From: an uncultured Alphaproteobacteria bacterium
Lineage (GTDB): Bacteria > Pseudomonadota > Alphaproteobacteria > Reyranellales > Reyranellaceae
Direction of reading: 5' to 3'
NCBI GenBank assembly: GCA_903929895.1
Contig: CAIYWM010000906.1
Span: 1-6,947, forward strand
DNA: 6,947 nucleotides
Positions 1-6,118 of the stretch are shown in pieces. The notes under the pieces were generated by a model, which had not been told where the DNA came from, did no database searches, and worked only from the letters and a program-made list of their open reading frames with translations. A program made the position numbers and the translations under genes. Every line of letters begins with the position of its first letter. Within the stretch, counting starts at the first letter, position 1.

Positions 1-388
1 CGCCTTCGCACCCCACGAGCGTTCGCAGCCGCAGCCGGTCGTTCGCACCCATCCGGTGACGGGGGAGAAGTCGCTCTACCTCTGTGAATGGGGCCAGATG
101 GACTGGTTCGAGGGGCCGTTCGTCGGCCTGGAGCCGGGCCCGCACGGCGCGGGTGCCGCGCTGCTCGACGAGATCATGGCGCACTACACGGAGCGCCGCT
201 TCTGCTACGCCCATGAATGGACCGAAGGCGATCTCCTGATCTGGGACAATCGCTGCCTCGTGCATGCCGCCACCTGGTTCGACGGCGACCGCGAGGGCCG
301 GCTGATGTGGCGCACCACGGTGCACGGCAATCCCGGCGCCTACTATGCCGGCGAGAAGAAGAGCTGGATTCCTGCGCCTGCAGCCTGA
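1..388 (+). CDS. TauD/TfdA-family Fe(II)/2-oxoglutarate dioxygenase, C-terminal part (5' end outside window)
   Basis: The reading frame is open from base 2, so the 128 residues seen are the C-terminal part of a longer protein; the internal GTG at 56 is not the start. The family uses Fe(II), O2 and 2-oxoglutarate to hydroxylate small molecules such as taurine, aryloxyacetates or other acids. Visible hallmarks are a VVRTHPVTGEKSLYL stretch (residues 13-27 of the fragment), then GDLLIWDNRCLVHAATWFD, where His88 should be the distal iron ligand, and MWRTTV, where Arg104 probably binds the 2-oxoglutarate carboxylate. The first His-x-Asp/Glu pair lies upstream of the window. The C-terminus (PGAYYAGEKKSWIPAPAA) looks complete. 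It is the only plus-strand gene and converges tail to tail on the P4H-type gene, with 6 bases between the stops. The substrate cannot be told from this part; family membership is firm. Confidence 0.9.
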   Translation, partial: AFAPHERSQPQPVVRTHPVTGEKSLYLCEWGQMDWFEGPFVGLEPGPHGAGAALLDEIMAHYTERRFCYAHEWTEGDLLIWDNRCLVHAATWFDGDREGRLMWRTTVHGNPGAYYAGEKKSWIPAPAA

Positions 389-394
389 TCCGGT

Positions 395-1450
395 TCAGCG
401 CTTCTGGCGGAAGAAGGTCGTGAGCGCGTAGCGGCGGCCCCGGGTCACGGGGCCGACCGCGTGCAGCAGGGAGCAGGAGAAGACGGCTGCCGCGCCCGCG
501 GGAGGGCTGACGCGCACGGCGGCGTACTCCGGAAAGACCAACTCGCCGCCCTCGAAATCGTCGTTGAGGTTCAGCGATACGGCGAAGGCGCGATCGGCCG
601 TCGTCGGCGCACCGTTGTCGCGATGCGCGGCGAAGAAGTGCTGCCCCTCGGCGCTGTAGGACAGTACGACGTGGGAATCGAAGGTGAATTCGCGATCGAA
701 GGCGAAGACCTTGGTGAGTTCGGGCCCGATGCGATAGGCGAGGCGATCGGACACCGCCTTCAGCATCATCGGCTCGACGATCGTATAGTCCTCGGTGCGC
801 TTCAGGGCGGCCATGTCGACGTTGCCGTAGCGGCTGGAGACGCCCGAATCCTTGTGGTCGCCCTTGCCCCACAGGCGGATGAGCTGGGTGCAGAAGTCCG
901 GCTCGAAGACGCGCGGCAGGACCAGAACGGGCGCCATCGCCGTGTTCAAGCACAGGTCGGCCCCTCCGTCGGCGCGCACCGATTGGGCAACGCCACTCAT
1001 CGCTTCGGCCGCGGCCAGCAAGGCCCGCGTGTCGAACGTGGTCGCCACCCTCTGGTTGGGATCGAGCGCGATCACGCGCTGGCGCATGCCCATGCCCTGG
1101 CCGAACGAGACCGCCCCGGCCTGGGAGAGAAACGCCGGCAGGAACTGGCCCTTCTCGTCACAGAGCAGCAGCGGCACCTCGGGCGAGGCGCCGAGCTTCT
1201 TCCAGGCAGGAGCGGACGCCGCGACGGTATTGCCGGCGACCACGACGAGCTTCGTCGAGGCCGCGGCGCAGGCGTCGCGCAGGGAAGCGAACTGCGCGGC
1301 ATCCACGGTCGACAGGTCCATCACAGCGAGAAGGGCGACCGGGTCGCCTGTGAACGACCAGACGAACTTCCGGAGCTTTCCGTCCAGACCCGGCAGCACG
1401 AAGTCGGGGATACGGTCACCGGGCCGGAGGGAGAGCGTGTTCGTCATCAT
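395..1450 (-). CDS. Peroxiredoxin-like/thioredoxin-fold domain fused to a prolyl-4-hydroxylase-type 2OG-Fe(II) oxygenase
   Basis: The 351-residue protein has two parts. Residues about 6-150 resemble the AhpC/TSA fold: PGDRIPDFVLPGLDGK near the start, then a MDLSTVD segment where family members carry the peroxidatic cysteine, which is absent here. The cysteines are at 61, 97, 167, 187 and 326, none in a CxxC or peroxidatic position. Residues about 170-351 form a P4Hc-type double-stranded beta-helix: His276-x-Asp278 (HRDN) and His330 (LLHAVGPV) are the expected iron ligands, and Arg340 in GRRYALTTFF is the likely 2-oxoglutarate contact. NLNDDFEGGELVFP is a typical core strand. The oxygenase half therefore looks active; the substrate is unknown (protein proline, another side chain or a small molecule). 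There is no signal peptide, so it is probably cytosolic. Two ATGs in tandem (1450, 1447) are possible starts and neither has a good ribosome binding site. A 140-base gap separates it from the upstream kinase gene, so it may have its own promoter. Confidence 0.88.
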   Translation of the reverse strand: MMTNTLSLRPGDRIPDFVLPGLDGKLRKFVWSFTGDPVALLAVMDLSTVDAAQFASLRDACAAASTKLVVVAGNTVAASAPAWKKLGASPEVPLLLCDEKGQFLPAFLSQAGAVSFGQGMGMRQRVIALDPNQRVATTFDTRALLAAAEAMSGVAQSVRADGGADLCLNTAMAPVLVLPRVFEPDFCTQLIRLWGKGDHKDSGVSSRYGNVDMAALKRTEDYTIVEPMMLKAVSDRLAYRIGPELTKVFAFDREFTFDSHVVLSYSAEGQHFFAAHRDNGAPTTADRAFAVSLNLNDDFEGGELVFPEYAAVRVSPPAGAAAVFSCSLLHAVGPVTRGRRYALTTFFRQKR

Positions 1451-1590
1451 TCGTTCGGTGGGCTACCGGAGCTGTCGGGACTGTGCGAGCCGACTTTTGA
1501 GAGAGAGCGGTCAGGATACCGGAAGCCCCGGTTCCGTTGCGTCGCAAGTCGCCGCAGTCTGTGGATAACGGAACGCGACGGGAAGGGGAG
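1451..1590. other. 140-base intergenic region upstream of the P4H-type gene, rich in inverted repeats
   Basis: This gap lies between the kinase stop and the start of the oxygenase gene, both on the minus strand, so it should hold the kinase-gene terminator, the oxygenase-gene promoter, or both. It contains an 8-base inverted repeat (1531-1538 with 1567-1574), an 11-base odd palindrome TTGCGTCGCAA (1537-1547) and a short hairpin ACCGG/CCGGT (1518-1532). A minus-strand TATCCT (1512-1517) resembles a -10 box, but there is no -35 hexamer at 16-18 bases, so I do not call a promoter. No coding potential is seen. Confidence 0.5.
1531..1574. repeat. Perfect 8-bp inverted repeat GTTCCGTT / AACGGAAC with 28-base spacer
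   Basis: GTTCCGTT at 1531-1538 is the exact reverse complement of AACGGAAC at 1567-1574. The spacer contains most of the palindrome TTGCGTCGCAA (1537-1547). It lies about 80-120 bases upstream of the oxygenase start, a place where a regulator site is plausible, and about 17-60 bases beyond the kinase stop, where a transcript structure is also plausible. The repeat is read directly; any role is inferred, and in GC-rich DNA chance cannot be excluded. Confidence 0.4.
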
Positions 1591-1600
1591 TCAACCCCTT
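1583..1600 (-). terminator. GC-rich hairpin across the stop codon of the kinase gene (weak terminator candidate)
   Basis: AAGGGG (1583-1588) and CCCCTT (1595-1600) form a perfect 6-base stem around a 6-base loop that contains the TGA stop of the kinase gene. On the minus-strand transcript the stem is followed by CCCGUCGCG and no run of U, so it does not meet the pattern of an intrinsic terminator. It may be an RNA 3' structure or chance. Confidence 0.25.
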
Positions 1601-3216
1601 GCCAGACCTTCAAACAACATCGCGACGGCCTCCGCTCCCGGATCGGGAACGCCATCGAGGTGCGACGGCGGGACATAGGTCGAGCGACCGGCGCGGGCCG
1701 ACTGCATCCGGGCGGTGGCGTCGGCACCGCCGCGCGCGGCATTCGCGGCTTCGTCGAGGCCCTTCGGCAAGGCCGCGAGGGCCGGGGCGATGGCATCGAT
1801 CAGGGTGCGGTCGCCGGGTTTGGCGCCGCCATGAACCATCATCTTCGCAAGCCCCGCTGCCAGCGCGTCCTGCCAGTTCGCACCCTCCGACGCGGACTGG
1901 CTTGCAGCCGAGAAGAAGATGGCCAGCAGAACCCCCGACGATCCTCCCATGGAGCGGGAGAGCGCCTCGCTGGTTGACGCGAAGAAACGGTCGAGCCTGG
2001 CGAGCGGCATCAGGGGCAGCGCCGTCTGCAGGTGACGGGCGGCGGTGGCGACGGTCGAACCGGTATCTCCATCGCCCACCTTCGCGTCGAGCGCGTTGAG
2101 CCTTCCCTCGGCGGCAATCAGGATGTCGCAGGCCCGGCTCACCAGCGCGCCGAGCGACGGGTTCAGGGTCGACCTGACGGGCTTTCTCTTCAGCTCCCGC
2201 GGCAGCTTCACGAGCTTTGGTTTCACGTGGGTGCGGATTTTCGGCCAGACCAGCGGACTGGCCGGCGACAGCAGCGCCTTCTCGAATTCGGGCGTCAGGG
2301 GCAGAAGGCTCAGAGAGAAGCCATGCATGTCGAGGGAGGACACAAGCGTGGCCGGGCCCAGCACCAGCTTGACCCTGGCGCCTCGCCGGCTCACCAGCAC
2401 CTCATTGATGAGCAGGTTCATCTCCAGTGCCGTGGTGGAACCGAGATTGTTGACCAGAAGGGCATAGGAGCGCGCCGGCCTTGCCGCGGCGAAGAGGCGG
2501 TCGACGAGCACGCGTGCCGCCTGGCGCGCGCCCTCGAAGTTCACCAGGTCGACGCCCGGTTCGCCATGGAGGCCGAGGCCGAGTTCGGCCTTGCCGTCCG
2601 GCACTCGGTCTTCGCGGCCGACGCCGGGCAGCGTGCAGGAAGACAGCGAAATGCCGAGCGAGACCACCGAGTCGGCAGCCTTCCGGGCCATGGCGGCGAC
2701 GGACTTCAGGTTCGCCCCCTGCTCGGCGTAGTGGCCGGCGACCTTTTCGACGAACATGACGCCGGCTATGCCGCGCGGCTGGGGAAGGTGCGGCAGCGCG
2801 ATGTCGTCCTTCACGATGACGACCTCGACCTTTCTGCCGAGCGCGCGGGCGCGTTCGACGGCGAGACCGAAGTTCAGGCGGTCGCCGGTGTAGTTCTTGA
2901 AGATCACGAGGCAGCCGCCCTTGCCCGTTACCGCCATGATCGCGGCGAACACGGCGTCGACCGACGGCGAGGCAAAGACCTCGCCGCAGACGGCGGCGGT
3001 CAGCATGCCCTTGCCGACAAACGCGGCATGCGCCGGTTCGTGACCCGACCCGCCGCCCGCGACGATCGCCACGCGACCGGGCTTGTGGTCGGTGCGCAGG
3101 ACGACCTTGATGCCGGGATAGCCATCGAGGCGCGCCAGGTTGGCGCCGCCGCTGCTGCGCAACAATCCGTCTATCGCGTCGACGACGAGGGTCTCCGTGC
3201 CGTTTATGAATTGCAT
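1591..3216 (-). CDS. dhaKL: Dihydroxyacetone kinase, ATP-dependent type with fused DhaK and DhaL domains
   Basis: The 541-residue protein should phosphorylate dihydroxyacetone, or a related short ketose or aldose, using ATP in the cytosol. The DhaK part (1 to about 335) has GGGSGHEPAH (54-63), GEVFASPS (78-85), KNYTGDRLNF (107-116, catalytic Asp112) and GLHGEPGV (215-222), in which His217 matches the histidine that binds the substrate carbonyl covalently. The DhaL part (about 350-541) has the metal and ATP-binding DAKVGDGDTG (Asp377, Asp382, Asp384), MGGSSGVLL (423-431) and PGDRTLIDA (467-475). All key residues are present, and the length fits single-chain kinases; no PTS-type DhaM is nearby. 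I chose the ATG at 3216 because homology begins at MQFINGTETLVVDAIDGLL. An upstream in-frame extension to 3297 would lie inside the transporter gene. It follows the MFS gene by 8 bases, so they very likely share a transcript. Related enzymes act on erythrulose and other sugars, so exact substrate is open. Confidence 0.95.
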   Translation of the reverse strand: MQFINGTETLVVDAIDGLLRSSGGANLARLDGYPGIKVVLRTDHKPGRVAIVAGGGSGHEPAHAAFVGKGMLTAAVCGEVFASPSVDAVFAAIMAVTGKGGCLVIFKNYTGDRLNFGLAVERARALGRKVEVVIVKDDIALPHLPQPRGIAGVMFVEKVAGHYAEQGANLKSVAAMARKAADSVVSLGISLSSCTLPGVGREDRVPDGKAELGLGLHGEPGVDLVNFEGARQAARVLVDRLFAAARPARSYALLVNNLGSTTALEMNLLINEVLVSRRGARVKLVLGPATLVSSLDMHGFSLSLLPLTPEFEKALLSPASPLVWPKIRTHVKPKLVKLPRELKRKPVRSTLNPSLGALVSRACDILIAAEGRLNALDAKVGDGDTGSTVATAARHLQTALPLMPLARLDRFFASTSEALSRSMGGSSGVLLAIFFSAASQSASEGANWQDALAAGLAKMMVHGGAKPGDRTLIDAIAPALAALPKGLDEAANAARGGADATARMQSARAGRSTYVPPSHLDGVPDPGAEAVAMLFEGLARG

Positions 3217-3222
3217 GGCAGT

Positions 3223-3230
3223 TCTCACGT
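3223..3230 (-). promoter_or_regulatory. Probable ribosome binding site of the kinase gene (ACGTGAGA)
   Basis: On the minus strand ACGTGAGA ends 6 bases before the ATG at 3216. Its GTGA part can pair with the 3' end of 16S rRNA. It overlaps the last codon and stop (ACG TGA) of the MFS gene, so translation of the two genes may be coupled. The same octamer sits before the MFS start. Confidence 0.4.
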
Positions 3231-4454
3231 CGTCTGGTTGCTGCGAGTTGAGGCTCCACCATCCCCGGGGGTGGGAGGCCGGCGCACCAGCGTCCACCAG
3301 CCGATCAGCCCGACGATCCCGGTGACGGCTACCCCGATCCCGATATTCATCTGAGTATCGTGTGGCACGTAGCCGACCAGCAAGGTCAGCACCGCGGCGG
3401 TGACCATCTGCACGAAGCCCATCAGGGCGGAGGCCGCGCCGACCCGGCTGGCGGGGACGGCGGACAGCGCGTTCGCCATCGCGTTGGGCATGTTGAGGCC
3501 GTTGCCCCAGCCCATCAGGGCCAGCGGCACGATCAGGGCCAGCGGCGTGATGTAGCCCAGCGCCGCCGTCGCCATCATCGCCAGGGCGCCGATCGTGAGA
3601 ATGACCTGGCCCACAGGGATCAGGAGCAGGCTTTTCACCCGGCCCTGCAGGCGGCTGGAGACCAGGCTACCGAGGACGAAGTTGCCGGCCCAGGCGAGGG
3701 TAAACCAGCCGAACGTCTCGACGGCCACGCCCATGACCTGGATCAGCAGGATGGGGCCGCCCGAAAAGAAGACATTGAAGCCGGCCGAGGCGCAGGTGGT
3801 CGCGGTCATGAGACCGATGAAACGACGCTCGCGGAGCACGGCGCGGAAGCCGTCGAGATAGTCGCGGACCACGCCGGTCGTGCGCGGCGCCGCCTTCGGC
3901 GCCGTTTCGCCGACGATCCGCCAGACGAGGACCAGCACGGCGACACCGCAGGCGGCCGTGAACCAGAAATTGCTGCGCCAGCCGAAGAAGCCGAGCAACT
4001 GCCCGCCCAGCAGCGGCGAGAGCGCCGGCGCCAGGGCCATGGAAGAGGCCATGTAGCCCATTGCCCGGGGAGCGTCGGGGCCGGACCGGCTGTCGCGCAC
4101 GATGGCGCGGCCCAGCACCACGCCGCCGCAGGCCCCGCAGGCCTGGATCAGGCGCGAGGCGATGAGGGTCTCGATCGTCGGACTGATCGCGCAGCAGACG
4201 CTGCCGATCGTGAACACGACGAGGCTGGCCAGCAGCAACGGCCGGCGGCCCAGACTGTCCGAGAGCGGGCCAACAGCCAACTGCGCGAAAGCGAAGGCGA
4301 ACAGGTAGATCGAGAGTGTCAGCTGGGCGGTGCCGTAGGAGACGCTCAGGTCGTTCGCGATGGTCGGCAGGGACGGCAGGAAGATGGTCAGCGCCATCTG
4401 AGAGGACACGGTGGCACTCATCAGCAGCCAGATCGGTGGTTTGGTCGTGCGCAT
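3225..4454 (-). CDS. MFS transporter of the Bcr/CflA (drug:H+ antiporter, 12-helix) type
   Basis: The 409-residue inner-membrane protein has about twelve hydrophobic segments and the family pattern: FLPSLPTIANDL after helix 1 (25-36), QLTLSIYLFAFAFAQL in helix 2 (44-59), motif A GPLSDSLGRRP (62-72), and the Bcr-type LGRAIVRDSRSG (114-125). A loop of about 25 residues separates the two six-helix halves near residues 183-208. Family members export drugs, cysteine-related compounds or metabolites using the proton gradient; the substrate cannot be read from sequence. I chose the ATG at 4454 because ACGTGAGA lies 9 bases before it; a GTG at 4469 would add five residues and has weaker support. The dihydroxyacetone kinase gene follows after 8 bases, which suggests a linked function such as uptake or export of a short sugar or carbonyl compound. 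The last 20 residues are a hydrophilic tail. Confidence 0.93.
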   Translation of the reverse strand: MRTTKPPIWLLMSATVSSQMALTIFLPSLPTIANDLSVSYGTAQLTLSIYLFAFAFAQLAVGPLSDSLGRRPLLLASLVVFTIGSVCCAISPTIETLIASRLIQACGACGGVVLGRAIVRDSRSGPDAPRAMGYMASSMALAPALSPLLGGQLLGFFGWRSNFWFTAACGVAVLVLVWRIVGETAPKAAPRTTGVVRDYLDGFRAVLRERRFIGLMTATTCASAGFNVFFSGGPILLIQVMGVAVETFGWFTLAWAGNFVLGSLVSSRLQGRVKSLLLIPVGQVILTIGALAMMATAALGYITPLALIVPLALMGWGNGLNMPNAMANALSAVPASRVGAASALMGFVQMVTAAVLTLLVGYVPHDTQMNIGIGVAVTGIVGLIGWWTLVRRPPTPGDGGASTRSNQTT

Positions 4455-4463
4455 GCGCGGCAA

Positions 4464-4471
4464 TCTCACGT
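4464..4471 (-). promoter_or_regulatory. Probable ribosome binding site of the MFS gene (ACGTGAGA)
   Basis: ACGTGAGA on the minus strand lies 9 bases before the ATG at 4454 and supports that start over the GTG at 4469, which lies inside this motif. The identical octamer precedes the downstream kinase gene. Confidence 0.35.
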
Positions 4472-4502
4472 GTCCGCAACAGGCGGAATGGCCGGGCTCT
4501 TA

Positions 4503-4517
4503 GCAGCCTTCGGCCGC
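4503..4517 (-). terminator. Hairpin downstream of the histidine phosphatase gene (weak terminator candidate)
   Basis: On the minus-strand transcript GCGGCC-GAA-GGCUGC forms a 6-base stem with one G-U pair and a 3-base loop, about 21 bases after the phosphatase stop and before the MFS gene. The G-U pair works only on the minus-strand RNA, which fits the direction of transcription. UAAGAG follows instead of a U run, so it is at best a weak or factor-dependent stop signal. Confidence 0.22.
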
Positions 4518-4538
4518 GCCGGGCAGTGCCGACGTTCA

Positions 4539-5144
4539 TCAGGCGGTTGGCAGCCGTCCCTGAACCGAGAGGCGGCCGTCTGGGCCGCGTTGCATCGCCA
4601 CGATCTCGCCGCTGCCGGGAAAGATCTGGCTGAGGGCCGTCACCACCACTTGATGAGTCACGAACACCGTCGGCTTGGCGAGCTCGAGTTGGCCGATCCA
4701 CTGCCGTAGCGCCTCTATCTGGGTGGCTTCGCGCGACCGGTCCTGAAAGTAGGACTTAAGCAGCTGTTGCGGGCGGATCTCGCCCAGCTTCATCAGGGTC
4801 GCGGTGTCGAGGCAGCGGCACCACTGGCTGGAGTAGACCTCGGCGGCGGCGATGCCGTTGGTGCGGAAAAGGTCGCCGATCCGGACGGACTGCGCCCGGC
4901 CCTCGGCCGAGAGATTGCGCTGTGTCGTACAGTCCTCGAGGCGGAAGCCTGACGGATCGTTGGTTCCCGGCGCCGTGGCATGGCGAATCAAGGCAAAGGA
5001 GCCGGGCCGCCGCAGGACCGCCCAAGGATCATTCTGGGCCGAGACGGCGCGACTGCCGCTGCACGCCGTGAAGGCCACGAGGCCACCGATCAGCGCACGG
5101 CGCGATAGATTGATTCCTGGAGATTGGGAGAAGGAGGGTGGCAC
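4539..5144 (-). CDS. Exported histidine phosphatase family protein (Tat signal)
   Basis: The 201-residue protein belongs to the histidine (phosphoglycerate mutase-like) phosphatases. ALIRHATAP (51-59) gives Arg54 and the phospho-accepting His55. RNLSAEGRAQS (76-86) is the usual second block, SSQWCRCLDTA (105-115) carries Arg110, and VTHQ (162-165) gives His164, so the catalytic set looks complete. The N-terminus has a twin-arginine motif (NLSRRALIGG, 12-21), a hydrophobic stretch and an AVSA site near residue 36, so Tat export to the periplasm is likely. Cys28 gives a poor lipobox, leaving a lipoprotein form possible. Export argues against a role on cytosolic phospho-relay proteins; the substrate is unknown. 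The start is GTG at 5144: an in-frame TAA, the stop of the upstream small gene, lies three codons before it and no other start fits before the Tat motif. The gene follows the small gene by 9 bases. Confidence 0.9.
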   Translation of the reverse strand: MPPSFSQSPGINLSRRALIGGLVAFTACSGSRAVSAQNDPWAVLRRPGSFALIRHATAPGTNDPSGFRLEDCTTQRNLSAEGRAQSVRIGDLFRTNGIAAAEVYSSQWCRCLDTATLMKLGEIRPQQLLKSYFQDRSREATQIEALRQWIGQLELAKPTVFVTHQVVVTALSQIFPGSGEIVAMQRGPDGRLSVQGRLPTA

Positions 5145-5153
5145 GAACTGACG

Positions 5154-5342
5154 TTAAGGGGCGCCCTCTCGCAGGTCCACGGCGGGGCAGCCTCGCTCAC
5201 TGTGCTTTGATCGACCGTGAGCCTGCGGCTGGCCGCGGATGAAGATGTCGCTCCGTGCGACGCCATGCGCCTGAACCAGGTGCTCGACGTCGATCTCGGC
5301 GTCGCGTCGTGTTTCGAAGTGGGCGACGATGGTGCGCTTCAT
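5154..5342 (-). CDS. Small hypothetical protein, 62 residues
   Basis: I infer a real gene because the frame lies tightly between two same-strand genes and the N-terminal half has a sensible alpha/beta pattern: a strand MKRTIVAHF (1-9), a helix RRDAEIDVEHLVQAHG (12-27), then ARSDIFIRG (29-37). This resembles the beta-alpha-beta start of small proteins of the general-stress 17M-like kind, seen in many alphaproteobacteria. The C-terminal half (38-62) is polar and probably disordered; relatives I recall are longer, so it may be shortened. The start is uncertain: ATG at 5342 fits the strand best, ATG at 5354 would add four residues, and neither has a strong ribosome binding site. It stops 9 bases before the histidine phosphatase gene and in the same frame. 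An 81-base gap separates it from the protease gene upstream. Function unknown. Confidence 0.6.
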   Translation of the reverse strand: MKRTIVAHFETRRDAEIDVEHLVQAHGVARSDIFIRGQPQAHGRSKHSERGCPAVDLREGAP

Positions 5343-5423
5343 GCTCAACTTCATTTGCTGTGCTGGAAGCTTCAACCTTCCCAGGTGCAAACGGTTGCCA
5401 GAGCCCTCGGATCAGTTCGAGGA

Positions 5424-6116
5424 TCAGGAGCACACCTTCCTCGGGCTCGGCCTGGCGGCGCCGCCGGGACCCGCGGGCCATTTGGTGAAGCCCCAACAAT
5501 CGGCCTCGGATGCGCTGAGCCAGCGCATTTCCGTTGCGGAAGTGAAATGCATGAACGCCATGATCGCTCCGTAGGGCGTTCCATGGGCCTGCGCGTTGTG
5601 CGCGATCAACTCGTTGCACATCATCGAGCGGCTCTCGTCACCAGCGTAGTGACAGGAATGCAGGCCGATCCGGCCGTTGCCTTCGATGGTGCGATGGCTG
5701 CCCGAAAGGAACAGGACCTGCGCGCAGGCCGAGGCGCAGCTGGCGCCGGGCCGTACGACCGTCGAGACGCGCTCCTTGTTCATGACATCGACCATGGCGA
5801 AGGCTTCAATGATGAGGCCCCCTGGGCTGTCGAGAGCCAGAATCTTGTAGCCGGAGACATCGCGGTCGGCCGCTTTCAGCGCAACCAGCAGGCGGTCGGC
5901 GTCGCCCGCGGCCACCGATCCCTGGGCCAGTACGATCCGCTGCCCGTCGGGCAGGGTCAGGGGCGAGAACGTCATGCCCGCGGCAGGCGAGAAGATGGAC
6001 CAAGCCATCAGTATTGCGGCGACCGACGCAGCGATCAATCCGGACGCCAGAGCGTCGACCGGGGCCGAGAGAGGGGCAACCGAATGGAAGGGGGACGTCT
6101 GACCCGGGGTGCGCAT
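5424..6116 (-). CDS. Membrane-anchored ClpP-like periplasmic serine protease-type protein (COG3904-like)
   Basis: From the ATG at 6116 the protein has 230 residues (numbering here counts the preceding GTG codon as 1). One hydrophobic segment (about 26-48) follows a short N-terminus with few charges and looks like a signal anchor or uncleaved signal peptide, placing the rest in the periplasm. The body has the crotonase/ClpP-type pattern: ILALDSPGGLIIEA (93-106), then the CASAC block (128-132) with Ser130 as likely nucleophile, and GRIGLHSC (149-156) with His154 as likely catalytic His. The third triad residue is not clear. Cysteines 128, 132, 156, 168 and 208 could form disulfides in the periplasm. 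The start is set by TGATG: the TGA of the PAS-REC gene shares its A with this ATG, a strong sign of translational coupling. Protease activity is inferred from motifs; some relatives may only bind peptides. Confidence 0.85.
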   Translation of the reverse strand: MRTPGQTSPFHSVAPLSAPVDALASGLIAASVAAILMAWSIFSPAAGMTFSPLTLPDGQRIVLAQGSVAAGDADRLLVALKAADRDVSGYKILALDSPGGLIIEAFAMVDVMNKERVSTVVRPGASCASACAQVLFLSGSHRTIEGNGRIGLHSCHYAGDESRSMMCNELIAHNAQAHGTPYGAIMAFMHFTSATEMRWLSASEADCWGFTKWPAGPGGAARPSPRKVCS

Positions 6117-6118
6117 CA
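6114..6118 (-). promoter_or_regulatory. TGATG stop/start overlap coupling PAS-REC and protease genes
   Basis: On the minus strand the TGA stop (6118-6116) and the ATG start (6116-6114) share one base. No strong Shine-Dalgarno lies before this ATG (the sequence is CTGATCAACCGG), so re-initiation by ribosomes finishing the upstream gene is the likely mode of translation. This ties production of the two proteins together. Confidence 0.7.

Noticed and set aside
384..397. Inverted repeat CTGA-TCCGGT-TCAG between the convergent TauD and oxygenase genes, as a two-way terminator
   Set aside because: The stem has only 4 pairs and follows automatically from two TGA stops facing each other; no T runs on either side.
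1512..1547. Sigma-70 promoter on the minus strand with TTGCGA and TATCCT
   Set aside because: The spacing between the two hexamers is 23 bases, outside the usable range, and no better -35 box is present. The GGAAC seen here also lacks a CGTT at the distance needed for an EcfG-type stress promoter.
3217..3297. N-terminal extension of the kinase by 27 residues
   Set aside because: It lies inside the end of the transporter gene in another frame, is not like other DhaK proteins, and the ATG at 3216 has a reasonable ribosome binding site.
3216..4454. PTS-type Dha system
   Set aside because: DhaK and DhaL are fused in one chain, as in ATP-dependent kinases, and no DhaM or other PTS gene is seen.
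2032..4709. Long plus-strand open frames (440 and 449 codons) opposite the kinase and the transporter, and similar ones opposite the oxygenase (461-1678) and the protease (5217-6206)
   Set aside because: Their products are rich in Arg, Gln, Glu, His and Gly with no recognisable motif, and they lie exactly opposite genes with full sets of family motifs. High GC content at third positions removes stop codons from the antisense frames.
5405..5422. Hairpin CCTCG/CGAGG just after the protease stop
   Set aside because: Five pairs with an 8-base loop and no T run; too weak to call a terminator in GC-rich DNA.
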